Assembly: GCA_032622095.1 (NCBI GenBank)
Contig: CP136069.1
Coordinates: forward strand, 2,825,462-2,889,461
DNA length: 64,000 nucleotides
Reading direction: 5' to 3'
Origin: Siphonodentalium dalli
Taxonomy: Eukaryota; Mollusca; Scaphopoda; Gadilida; Siphonodentaliidae
Part shown: one piece after another, positions 24,101 to 34,491 of the stretch
How the letters are laid out: each line of letters opens with the position of its first letter
Numbering within the stretch: the stretch's first letter is position 1
Position numbers and translations under genes: made by a program
Notes under the pieces: model-generated
Seen by the model: the letters and a program-made list of their open reading frames with translations, nothing else
Databases searched by the model: none
What the model was told of the DNA's origin: nothing

Positions 24101-26812
24101 GCCTCAACACACCCAAGCAGACGACAGACATCAGTGCATGATTATCTCTGCCTGGGGCTCCATACAGGCAGTGTTTGATCTGTTCCCATATGGAGCCTCA
24201 ACACACCCAAGCAGACAACAGACATCAGTGCATGATTATCTCTGCCTGGGGCTCCATACAAGCAGTGTTTGATCTGTTCCCATATGGAGCCTCAACACAC
24301 CCAAGCAGACGACAGACATCAGTGCATGATTATCTCTCTCTGGGGCTCCATACAAGCAGTATTTGATCTGTTCCCATATGGAGCCTCAACACACCCAAGC
24401 AGACGACAGGCATCAGTGCATGATTATCTCTCTCTGGGGCTCCATACAAGCAGTATTTGATCTGTTCCCATATGGAGCCTCAACACACCCAAGCAGACGA
24501 CAGACATCAGTGCATGATTATCTCTGCCTGGGGCTCCATACAGGCAGTATTTGATCTGTTCCCATATGGAGCCTCAACACACCCAAGCAGACGACAGACA
24601 TCAGTGCATGATTATCTCCATGGGGCTCCATACAAGCAGTGTTTGATCTGTTCCCATATGGAGCCTCAACACACCCAAGCAGACGACAGACATCAGTGCA
24701 TGATTATCTCTGCCTGGGGCTCCATACAGGCAGTGTTTTATCTGTTCCCATATGGAGCCTCAACACACCCAAGCAGACGACAGACATCAGTGCATGATTA
24801 TCTCTCTCTGGGGCTCCATACAAGCAGTATTTGATCTGTTCCCATATGGAGCCTCAACACACCCAAGCAGACGACAGGCATCAGTGCATGATTATCTCTG
24901 CCTGGGGCTCCATACAAGCAGTATTTGATCTGTTCCCATATGGAGCCTCAACACACCCAAGCAGACGACAGATATCAGTGCATGATTATCTTCGTCTGGG
25001 GCTCCATACAAGCAGTGTTTGATCTGTTTCCATATGGAGCCTCAACACACCCAAGCAAACAACAGTCATCAGTGCATGATTATCTCCATGGGGCTCCATA
25101 CAGGCAGTATTTGATCTGTTCCCATATGGAGCCTCAACACACCCAAGCAAACAACAGTCATCAGTGCATGATTATCTCCATGGGGCTCCATACAGGCAGT
25201 ATTTGATCTGTTCCCATATGGAGCCTCAACACACCCAAGCAGACGACAGGCATCAGTGCATGATTATCTCCATGGGGCTCCATACAAGCAGTGTTTGATC
25301 TGTTCCCATATGGAGCCTCAACACACCCAAGCAGACAACAGGCATCAGTGCATGATTATCTCTGCCTGGGGCTCCATACAAGCAGTGTTTGATCTGTTCC
25401 CATATGGAGCCTCAACACACCCAAGCAGACGACAGACATCAGTGCATGATTATCTCTGCCTGGGGCTCCATACAGGCAGTGTTTGATCTGATCCCATATG
25501 GAGCCTCAACACACCCAAGCAGACGACAGACATCAGTGCATGATTATCTCTGCCTGGGGCTCCATACAAGCAGTGTTTGATCTGTTCCCATATGGAGCCT
25601 CAACACACCCCAAGCAGACGACAGACATCAGTGCATGATTATCTCTGCCTGGGGCTCCATACAAGCAGTGTTTGATCTGTTCCGATATGGAGCCTCAACA
25701 CACCCAAGCAGACGACAGACATCAGTGCATGATTATCTCTGCCTGGGGCTCCATACAGGCAGTGTTTGATCTGATCCCATATGGAGCCTCAACACACCCA
25801 AGCAGACGACAGACATCAGTGCATGATTATCTCTGCCTGGGGCTCCATACAAGCAGTGTTTGATCTGTTCCCATATGGAGCCTCAACACACCCAAGCAGA
25901 CGACAGACATCAGTGCATGATTATCTCTGCCTGGGGCTCCATACAAGCAGTGTTTGATCTGTTCCCATATGGAGCCTCAACACACCCAAGCAGACGACAG
26001 ACATCAGTGCATGATTATCTCTGCCTGGGGCTCCATACAAGCAGTGTTTGATCTGTTCCCATATGGAGCCTCAACACACCCAAGCAGACGACAGACATCA
26101 GTGCATGATTATCTCTGCCTGGGGCTCCATACAAGCAGTGTTTGATCTGTTCCCATATGGAGCCTCAACACACCCAAGCAGACAACAGACATCAGTGCAT
26201 GATTATCTCTGCCTGGGGCTCCATACAAGCAGTGTTTGATCTGTTCCCATATGGAGCCTCAACACACCCAAGCAGACGACAGACATCAGTGCATGATTAT
26301 CTCTGCCTGGGGCTCCATACAAGCAGTGTTTGATCTGTTCCCATATGGAGCCTCAACACACCCAAGCAGACGACAGACATCAGTGCATGATTATCTCTGC
26401 CTGGGGCTCCATACAAGCAGTGTTTGATCTGTTCCCATATGGAGCCTCAACACACCCAAGCAGACGACGGACATCAGTGCATGATTATCTCTGCCTGGGG
26501 CTCCATACAAGCAGTGTTTGATCTGTTCCCATATGGAGCCTCAACACACCCAAGCAGACAACAGACATCAGTGCATGATTATCTCTGCCTGGGGCTCCAT
26601 ACAAGCAGTGTTTGATCTGTTCCCATATGGAGCCTCAACACACCCAAGCAGACGACAGACATCAGTGCATGATTATCTCTGCCTGGGGCTCCATACAAGC
26701 AGTGTTTGATCTGTTCCCATATGGAGCCTCAACACACCCAAGCAGACGACAGATATCAGTGCATGATTATCTCTGCCTGGGGCTCCATACAGGCAGTGTT
26801 TTATCTGTTCTG
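21124..26812. repeat. 94-bp satellite, about 60 units, in the pore-exon intron
   Basis: The unit contains tggggctccatacaagcag, tgtttgatctgttcccat, atggagcctcaacacaccca, agcagacgacagacatcag and tgcatgattatctctgcc. ggctccat/atggagcc arms make each unit foldable. The core matches, in reverse complement, the hairpin elements at 47834 and 60733. Variant classes (tgcatcag, ggcatcag, gtcatcag, acatcag; ctgcctgg, ctctctgg, ccatgg) occur in blocks; the 3' ~1 kb is most uniform. The many 63-codon frames are artefacts of a 94-bp period. Confidence 0.95.
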
Positions 26813-26829
26813 ACTTGATTTTATTCCAG

Positions 26830-26975
26830 CAATGTTTATAATATTCCGAAACATCGAAGGAAGCAGTTTCAACTACCCATTGGAAGCAATAATGGCGATG
26901 TTCATGATGTCGCTCGGAGAATTTGGTGACTTTTACGATAAGTTTGAAGAGACGAATTTTGAAATATTAGCAAAA
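26830..26975 (+). CDS. TRPV: TRPV pore exon, alternative copy 2
   Basis: The exon is 146 nt with acceptor ttttattccag and donor AAA|gtaaat. It encodes AMFIIFRNIEGSSFNYPLEA followed by the pore helix and filter AMFMMSLGEFGDFY and an acidic post-filter loop (DKFEETNFEILAK). It is nearly identical to copy 1 from PLEA to GDFY and differs in the turret and after the filter. It begins 10-20 bp after the last monomer of the 94-bp satellite. A decayed relative of its 5' end sits at the other end of that satellite (21092). Confidence 0.9.
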
Positions 26976-26999
26976 GTAAATTTCAAAACTGTTTCGTAG

Positions 27000-28140
27000 A
27001 GCAACTAAGTCATAATTACATGGAAGTAATCAGTTTGATCACTTAATACACTCACCGATTATCGTTTTCATGCACTCCAAAAAAACTTAATACAGTTCAA
27101 GCCTAAATAAAATGGATGGGTATTTTCGTGACTATAGATTATTATTTTCACTTACCATCGTCGACACTTTAGGCATGAATTTTCTTCTTTTATGGTAATC
27201 GGTGACGTATTTCTGATTCCCTGATTACTCAGGCGTAAATACGCCTCTAATGTTACTTGTTAGCCACACCTATCTCTGTTTCAGGCCTGGTATTCTGACA
27301 AATACAGGAGTATGAAAGAACCCCCTACCCTCTCTATACTAAATGAAAGAACCCCATTCATTTATAAAAGTATACATCGAAACGATCTGTTATTCATTTG
27401 GAGGGATGTTAATGTGACAAGAGCAGACGACAGATAAATAAAGGTGCAGAACAAGCCCTATTTATTGAGGGAAATGTTTAGATAATAAGATCAACAAATA
27501 ACCTATAGGTTTTTTGAACTTATTATCTGAACATTTCCTATGGGAAAACAACTCATGCTCAGTGGTCTGGTAGAAAAACATTGCATCCTACTCTTTTGTA
27601 CATGTAGATTTAAAAACTATGTACTTCACAACTTCTACATAGAGTTGAACAGTGATTCTATAAATGGAAAGAGTTAAAATATTGCACTGGTCAAGAAATA
27701 TGAGTTTTTGTAGTAGGCATACAACATTCCTCAAGAAATATGAGTTGTTTTTGTTGTGCTAAACATTGCACTCCTCAAGAAATATGAGTTTTTGCAGTAG
27801 GCCTGCATTACTCTCCTGCATAACACTCCTGCATTACTCTAAAACCAGGCCTACTATTCAACATTGATTTGTGTTACTATTCTACATTGATTTCTGTTAC
27901 TATTCTACATTGATTTGTGTTTATTTTTTCTAGTTTTCTCTTACTTCATTAATAGTCTGTAGAAAAATTATAGCCAAAAAATTCTAGTTTCTGTTGGGTT
28001 AAACATGTGCCGATTGGCCTCTCATTTAATGTTAGTTCATGGCACTCTGCACAAACAAATTATTTTCATAATGTTTTATACTTCAAAATTATGGGAGGTC
28101 CTTCCCATCTGGGAACTTAAATTTGTCTTGGTATTCCAGA
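27000..28140. other. Intron with hairpin and short repeats
   Basis: 27460-27545 is a foldback with ttcagataataa arms (family G, also at 40080 and 60985). 27690-27800 has three ctcaagaaatatgagttttt units. 27845-27915 has three ctattctacattgattt units. No exon was seen. Confidence 0.6.
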
Positions 28141-28240
28141 TGAGGTCAAGCAGAATGAGGTCCCCAGAGGATGAAATAGTGATGTTAGCCCACTCTGAGG
28201 GGTAGCATCACTAAATTCACCCTCTGTGAACCTCATGTCC
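28141..28240. mobile_element. Family B palindrome fragment
   Basis: gcagaatgaggtccccagag and actaaattcaccctctgtga are the arms; terminal segments are absent. Confidence 0.55.
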
Positions 28241-28361
28241 AGAACCATATTTTGAGCCATGTAGTGTGGGGTTCAAACGAGACATATATGTTTAATTACA
28301 GTTAACTGACGAATCATTTGCAAACATATTTGACTTTTTTCAATAATAATTTTACTTGCAG

Positions 28362-28507
28362 CTATGTACATAATATTCAGATCGGTCCCTGGCAGCAGTT
28401 TCAACATCCCGATGGAGGCTGCCGTGGCAATGTTTTTGATGTCACTAGGGGAATTTGGCGACTTTTTTGATTCATTTAGTAGCACAAAACACAAAGATCT
28501 TGCTAAA
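28362..28507 (+). CDS. TRPV: TRPV pore exon, alternative copy 3
   Basis: The exon is 146 nt with acceptor tttacttgcag and donor AAA|gtaaat. It encodes AMYIIFRSVPGSSFNIPMEA, then a pore helix with AAVAMFLMSLGEFGDFF and a basic post-filter loop (SSTKHKDLAK). The filter SLGEFGD is kept; the pore helix and outer loop differ from copies 1 and 2. Its 3' end with the donor is tandemly duplicated just downstream (about 28542-28603). Confidence 0.9.
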
Positions 28508-28539
28508 GTAAATTTTGTGTCTGTTTTTAGAGCACCATT

Positions 28540-28605
28540 TTAGTAACACAAAACACCACAATCTTGCTAAAGTAAATTTTGTGACTGTTTTTAGAGCACC
28601 ATGTT
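28540..28605 (+). repeat. Tandem copy of pore exon 3 end plus donor
   Basis: The stretch agtaacacaaaacaccacaa, tcttgctaaagtaaattttg and gtttttagagcacca repeats the last ~30 nt of pore exon 3, its donor and ~33 nt of intron, directly after the original. Copies differ at only a few positions, so the duplication is young. The second donor would be reached only by reading through intron sequence. Confidence 0.8.
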
Positions 28606-28738
28606 GAGTTTGCAGTTCTCTTGTGCACAGTGTTTAGTTTGACAGTTAAAATGTTTTCTGCACGTTCTGCACATCTTGGTCATAATAATTTGCAGCCGTA
28701 ACAAATAATATTCAACACACGCTTATATATATATACTA

Positions 28739-29225
28739 GCCGATGAGCCCGACGTTGTCCGGGCTATTCAAAAACCAAATTTCAAGTCGATAGCTCTACC
28801 CAGCCCGACGATTTCAAGTCGATAGCTCTACCCGTTTCCGAGATCTCGTCTGCACATGCGCAAAGCTGGCGTCGCACGGGCTCGGCGACCCGATAAAATT
28901 CATATGCGGGGCAAGATACATTCACATACCAAATTTCAAGTCGATAGCTCCACCCGTTTCCGAGATCTCGTCTGCGCATGCGCTGCACAGGCGTCGCACG
29001 GGCTCGGTGACCCGATAAAATTCGTATCCGGGGCAAGATACATTCACATAGCAAATTTCAAGTCGATAGCTCCACCCGTTTCCGAGATCTCGTCTGCGCA
29101 TGCGCGAAGCGGGTGCCGCACGGGCTCGCCAATACGACAACGTCCACCGCCTGGTCAAACTACACACACGTACCAAGTTTCGTCCCGATCGGTCGAGAAT
29201 CGTAGATTTGTTTCAATGACAGACA
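28739..29225. repeat. Element with ~123-bp internal tandem units
   Basis: After actagccgatgagcccgacg come three units of ccaaatttcaagtcgatagc, cccgtttccgagatctcgtc and gcacgggctcgg. GC-rich against an AT-rich background. A related end (gcgggctaacctgctagtat) closes a repeat near 57345. Class unknown. Confidence 0.6.
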
Positions 29226-29483
29226 GAGGTCTTCAAAATATATATGAGATAGTATTCTTAAACAGACTACATGTATATGCCCAGAATAGTGGGTGGGAGT
29301 TTCTTGTTTGTATGTATTCTTTTATATTTGGTCAAATGGATGCTTTGTGTATATGAACATAGAGGAGAGCCTTTCCGAAGCATGATTATATCAAACATGC
29401 GTATATCAGAGGTCCGTTGAATGTCAAAGCAACGAGATTTATAAGTAAACAAAGCCGTGTTTTCAGAGAATTTCAATTTATAG

Positions 29484-29725
29484 CAAGCCTGAGTTTAGTG
29501 TGCCTGCCATTTGCAGAATGAGGTCCCCAGAGGGTGAATTTAGTGACGCTATCCTGCATAGTGGGCTAGCATCACTAAATTCACCCTCTGGGGACCTCAT
29601 TCTGCTTAGGTCTCATCTTCTCTGGAAGTTTCTTTATTATCAAATTTCTATAGAAACTTCTTCACATAGATTCTATTTCTTTTTTAGTTTAATTTCTCTA
29701 TATCCCCCAAATTGGCAATCAATAT
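29484..29725. mobile_element. Family B element, 5' half
   Basis: caagcctgagtttagtgtgc, one palindrome and part of the interior are present, then similarity stops. 29726-30150 shows nothing recognisable. Confidence 0.7.
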
Positions 29726-30150
29726 ATTTTTTAGAATTTTTTTTCTGGAATTACATCACTTGACCTACATTTGAAAAATCAATATAAAACTCAAAAATAA
29801 ATACACCAACATTATGATGGTACAAGTTCCAAGCGGACCCGCCAGATAAATACCTGTTGTTTTCAATACCACATCAAGTCACACTCAGAAGTATGTGCAA
29901 CTCTGTATAACTTTTGCTCCGCAGATTTGCATGCAAAATCCCCATTCAAAATTAGTCACTTGACCTCCCCCTTAATTGTTACAGCGAGTTGAAATCAGAT
30001 AGACAGATTCATGGCATGATCATGTGACACAAGTTAGCTATATATTTTCAGGCACAGAAACAAGTATCGCGGATGCATATATTTCAACATTACTCCATGC
30101 AATATTTGCAAACATGTGTCAAGGACTCAATTATGCCGAAAAATTAGATA

Positions 30151-30380
30151 TTAACCTTTTCATGACGGGAGCTGCGCTGGTGCAGCATTAAATATCCTGT
30201 TCCCGTACATTCTCTTACATATGTGAGCATATATAAGATATTGCACTGGCTTACAAGGTCAGCGTAAATATTGTTAGGCCAATGTATTCTCTTATATATG
30301 CGAGGCTCCCCATGGGGGACTTGGATATATAAGAGCATGCACTGCAAAATTTCAGGAAGCTCCAGTCATTGAAGGGTTAA
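30151..30380. mobile_element. Family H TTAA element
   Basis: It begins ttaaccttttcatgacggga and ends gctccagtcattgaagggttaa, with a gtgcagcatta segment and one hairpin. Related pieces occur at 36530, 47927 and 52505. A poly-G run follows at 30394. Confidence 0.75.
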
Positions 30381-30524
30381 AAATTTGAATCGGGGGGGGG
30401 GGGGGGGGGGTCAAATTCTGTGTCAACTTGAGGCGTTATATAATCTAATAGATTCTTAAATATTCACTAGGCCCTAAGCAATACATTGTTCTCTCTTCAT
30501 TTGTTTTTTTATTGCACTATAATA

Positions 30525-30605
30525 TAATGCTCCCTCAGGGAGCCCCATAAAGATAATAGCAAAGGACACTCAGCAGTCCTCTCTTCATGGGGCTCCCTAC
30601 AGGTT
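30525..30605. mobile_element. Family C hairpin
   Basis: gctccctcagggagccccat and atggggctccctacagg form the arms. It lies 90 bp before pore exon 4. Confidence 0.6.
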
Positions 30606-30692
30606 TTTGTTGTTTATTGCACTATATTATTGTTTTTTATTTCTGCACCTCACTAGCTGTTGTTTATTTTGTTTTGTTGTCACCTGTTTTAG

Positions 30693-30835
30693 CTGTTTAT
30701 GTTGCTATGCGGGGATGTGGAACGCCACTATCATCACCGTTCGGGGCCGCACTGGGTATGTTCGCCATGTCTGTTGCCGACTTTGACGACCTCTATGATT
30801 TTTTCAATGATGCTGAGCTCATCGCTTTAGCCAAA
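30693..30835 (+). CDS. TRPV: TRPV pore exon, alternative copy 4 (divergent filter)
   Basis: The exon is 143 nt (2 nt plus 47 codons), one codon shorter than the other copies, with acceptor cacctgttttag and donor AAA|gtgagt. It encodes AVYVAMRGCGTPLSSPFGAA, then LGMFAMSVADFDDLYDFF and ends ELIALAK. The filter is SVADFDD where the others have SLGEFGD, so both glycines are lost and acidic residues are gained. The turret has Cys-Gly and two Pro in place of the FNYPLEA type. The open frame, intact splice sites and conserved phases argue for a functional exon with altered permeation. A second donor 21 nt downstream (AAA|gtatgt at 30857) is in frame and would add VSSVLVK. Confidence 0.82.
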
Positions 30836-30840
30836 GTGAG

Positions 30841-30862
30841 TTCAGTTTTAGTCAAAGTATGT
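30841..30862 (+). promoter_or_regulatory. Possible alternative in-frame donor of pore exon 4
   Basis: The stretch ttttagtcaaagtatgt repeats the exon 4 end ctttagccaaagtgagt 21 nt further on. Use of gt at 30857 stays in frame and inserts seven residues (VSSVLVK) between the pore loop and S6. AAA|GTATGT is a reasonable donor. Whether it is used is unknown. Confidence 0.4.
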
Positions 30863-31107
30863 AGCGCCTATTGTATTGGTTCTCAAGTTGGTCAGGAGTT
30901 ATTATATCAGACCTAAGGAAATTTCAGTGGGCAATTTGAAAGAAAATATCATCAGCGATTCTTTCATATGAAGCGATTCTCTCATATGATTTTGATATAT
31001 TAATCCTCCCATGACCTGTGCTGCCTGTAATTTGGCGATAACCCTCGGCCAGTGCATTCTTTTATATATGCGAATCTCCCGTAGTGAGCCTCACATATAT
31101 GAGAGAA

Positions 31108-31672
31108 TACAGTAATGCCATAAGTAATCGACCCCTTAACCCTTTACCCAACAAACCGGCCAAAACCGGCCAAATAAAGCTTCAACAGCCTAAAATATCT
31201 TCGGTCTGTCTCAATAGAACCATACAAATATGGATATCATTGGAACCGGCTCCTTGATCACATTGTGATAGTTACAGTTATGCCCTGTGCCAATGCATTC
31301 TCTTATATATGCGAGTCGACCATAGGTCGCCTCGCATATATAAGAGAATGCATTGGCCTAAAAAAAATCTTTTTTTAACACTTTTTACCATTTTTTCTTA
31401 CATTCTTTAACAATTTTATAATTTTTAATGTGTTAAGCCAATGCATTCTCTTATATATGCGAGGCGACCTATGGTCGACTCGTATATATAAGAGAATGCA
31501 TTGGCACAGGGCCGTTCTGTTGGGTAAAGGGTTAACCACAGCAGAATTATGGGTTATTTTTCAGGATTTAGTCGGAAATATGGCTTGTTGCCATTCATCT
31601 GACTAAATCCTGAAAAGTTACCCATAATTCTGCTGTGGTTAAGGGGTCGATTACTTAGGGCAATACTGTACA
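31108..31672. mobile_element. TA element (family D) with a family A element in its TTAA
   Basis: Family D ends (acagtaatgccataagtaat and gggcaatactgt) enclose a palindrome with gatttagtcggaaatatggc arms. Its internal ccTTAAcc is split at 31136-31535 by a complete family A element flanked by TTAA on both sides, restoring cccTTAAccacagcagaa if removed. Confidence 0.88.
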
Positions 31673-31689
31673 TTTGCCTAAATTATTTA

Positions 31690-32640
31690 CCATGCCTTTG
31701 TAAGCCAGTGCATTCTCTAATAATTGCGAGACTCGCTATGGGGGACTCGCATTATAAGATAATGCATTGGATCTTTGTGAAGTAGCATCACTAAATACAC
31801 CCTTTGTTGGCCTCATTCATCCTTCAAATGTCAGACACAATATTTCACAATAAGGTCCCCAGATGATGAATTTAGTGATTACACCCTGCACAGTGGGCTA
31901 GCATCACCAAATTCACTCTCTGTGAACCTCATTCTGCTTAGCCCTCATCTGGGAAGTATCTGTAGTCTCAAATTAACATTGTTACTTTTCCATTCTGTTC
32001 AGTTGCAGAAAATAAGATATATAATCAAGGTGACTAGTGAACATCAACAACTTCATTTGGGCATCTTCATTCTGATCTTAGGTATCCCATATTAGTGGAG
32101 GACTAAGCAGAATGAGGTTCCCACAGGGTGAATTTGATGATGCTTGTCCACAGGGTGAATTTAGTTATGCTATAGGCTAGGCAATGTATCAACCCATATA
32201 CCCTATGCCAATGCATTCTCTTATATATGAGAGTCGACCATAGGTCGCCTCGCATATATAAGAGAATGCATTGGCCTAACAATTTTTTATCATTTTTTTA
32301 AAATAAATGTTTTATAGATTTTTTAGGACATACAATAAAAAACATCCATTAACCTGCAGAGAGCCCCACACATATATAGAAGCATATAGAAGAGTGTCGT
32401 CTGCTCATGTTTGTCTGGGGCTCTGTATGGGTGAATTTGATGATGCTTGTCCACAAGGGTGAATTTAGTTATGCTATAGGCTAGGCTAGCATTGCTATCG
32501 GAGTAGCCCGCTCTGTAAGATAGCGTCACTAAATTCACGAGGCTCCTTATGGGAGACTCCCATATTTAAGAGAATGCATTGGCACAGGGTTTTCGCAAAA
32601 TTTGAGGAAGCTCCCGTCATGAAAGGATTAATTGTGACAA
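31690..32640. mobile_element. Mosaic of hairpin and family B/C/H fragments
   Basis: 31850-31960 is a family B palindrome; 32205-32280 a 62-bp hairpin; 32345-32435 a family C-like hairpin with gtgtcgtctgctcatg; 32580-32640 a family H end. The pieces look like serial insertion and loss. Confidence 0.5.
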
Positions 32641-32849
32641 ATATAATCGTGTCACGCAAAATGGAAAATAGTGTTATGATTGGATGAATTCAATAAGTTG
32701 TTTAAAAATAGGCATATTTACCCTGAAAGTATATTCAAATTAGGGTGAACAAAGAATTTTAAATGCAGCAAGCATTCATCTCAGTCACTGATTGATAGAA
32801 AATATCTGCTGATAATTATTTGATTGACAGCGGTGGAGTAAATAAATCA

Positions 32850-32912
32850 ACATATCTCTATTTATAGGTTCTGTTTGTGATATACTTATAGTCATGACCT
32901 TGCTACAGCTAT
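32850..32912 (+). pseudogene. Decayed partial copy of the S6 exon
   Basis: After atttatag comes gttctgtttgtgatatactt, matching the S6 exon start (attctgtttgtgatgtacat). Similarity continues weakly for about 30 bases with in-frame TAG and TGA. It is cut at tgctacagct, where a TA-flanked transposon begins (32904). The relic shows that the S6 exon was once duplicated along with the pore region. Confidence 0.65.
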
Positions 32913-33613
32913 GCTCTAATTAATCATCCCCTTTGACAAGGTTGTAGGGCGTTAATTACAGCGGTTACACCATACCACCATTCAACCACAAGTGGTTTAA
33001 CCCTTTACCCAACAAAACGGCCAAAAACGCCCAAATAAAGCTTCAACAGCCTAAAATATCTTTGGTCTGTCTCAATAACACCATACAAATATGGATATCA
33101 TTGGAACCGTTTCATTGACCACATTGTGATGGTTACAGTTATGCCCTGTGCCAATGCATTCTCTTATATATGTGAGTCGACCATAGGTCGCCTCGCATAT
33201 ATAAGAGAATGCATTGGCCTTTTTACCATTTTTTCTTACATTCTTTAACAATTTTATAATTTTTTCTTACATTTTTTAACAATTTTTATAATATTTTTCT
33301 ACATTCTTTGACAATTTTATCATTTTTAATATGTGTTAAGCCAATGCATTCTCTTATATATGCGAGGCGACCTATGGTCGACTCGCATATATAAGAGAAT
33401 GCATTGGCACAGGGCCGTTCTGTTGGGTAAAGGGTTAAATGTGGCAACCGCGAGTAAACTTACTGCACTACTAGTAATAATTTTTTGCGACCACTATACT
33501 CCACATTAATTTTTCACATGGCCGCCTTACACTCAGTCCAGTTTTTCTTGAGCGCCATGCACCGCATTAACTATACACAAAACAATATTTCGATTAATTA
33601 GAGCATAGCTGCA
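32904..33613. mobile_element. TA element with CAGCTATGCTC ends, hosting a family A element
   Basis: TA-cagctatgctctaattaat and attaattagagcatagctg are inverted ends of the same type as the 2.5-kb element at 8137. It truncates the S6 exon relic. A complete family A element with TTAA flanks occupies 32997-33438. Confidence 0.75.
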
Positions 33614-34190
33614 TGTAATCAACACTGGTAACTATATTTATTGAAGTACATCAACACTGAAGAATTCGCGTTGGCAGGTAGACAGTCAATCGAATGTCCT
33701 AAAACAGGTCAGATTGGAGCTGTTCAGCGAAACATGAATTAAGCAGTACTGTTCAGTGAAGCATGAAGCGGAAGGCGTATGAGAAGGCAATCGAGTGATT
33801 GAGTTCAGGTAGATTGGCATGCAAATAGCATGTAATCAGACATGTTTTGATCCATGATTGGCATATTTGTGGTTACTCTACATTCATGCAGCTTCAAAAC
33901 CCGACGGAAGTGTACTGCCCTCCCACCCGCCCAATGACAAAGAAATACCGTTTTATTTGATAACGATATATATGTAGTATTATTTGTAAATACCTATTTG
34001 TTTAAAGTAATATTTAACAGCAATAAGCATCAAAGTCGCCGTTTTTTTTTTTGGCGTGGCACTATTAGTGCATTTATTATATATTAAAGACATATATTAT
34101 GGACTTGTTCGGGTGCGTGAAACTGACAAGTTACTACTCAGTCACTATACCAACCTGGGAAATGTAGCATTCTACTAACGTCCCCAAAAA
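33614..34190. other. Intron sequence without recognised features
   Basis: No exon, hairpin or repeat is apparent apart from short homopolymer runs. Confidence 0.4.
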
Positions 34191-34193
34191 TTT

Positions 34194-34410
34194 GACAGAG
34201 ATCGGCCATATACCACTCCACAGAGATCGGCCATACCACTCCACAGAGATCGGCCATACCACTCCACAGAGATCGGCCATACCACTCCACAGAGATCGGC
34301 CATACCACTCCACAGAGATCGGCCATACCACTCCACAGAGATCGGCCATACCACTCCACAGAGATCGGCCATACCACTCCACAGAGATCGGCCATACCAC
34401 TCCACAGAAA
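34194..34410. repeat. 23-bp minisatellite, 9 units
   Basis: The unit is cagagatcggccataccact followed by cca, nearly identical except the first (ccatatacc). Because 23 is not a multiple of 3, open frames appear in several phases on both strands; these are not genes. Confidence 0.95.
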
Positions 34411-34491
34411 ACATCGTCTTAACTACTCTCAATTGTACATATTTACATCTCGATTCGACACATATGATTTCGCCACAGAGCGTCATTGCAT

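Noticed and set aside
21124-26812. CRISPR-like array
   Set aside because: Units are continuous tandem copies without unique spacers, in an animal intron.
21171-26818. Dozens of overlapping 63-codon frames in the 94-bp array
   Set aside because: The period is not a multiple of three, a stop recurs every two units in every frame, and the array is an intronic satellite.
28856-29356. 166-codon frame
   Set aside because: It tracks three GC-rich ~123-bp repeat units; amino acid content is repeat-driven and the opposite strand is equally open.
30394-30411. Poly-G run as a possible G-quadruplex regulator
   Set aside because: A plain homopolymer run, prone to assembly error, with no link to the nearby exon.
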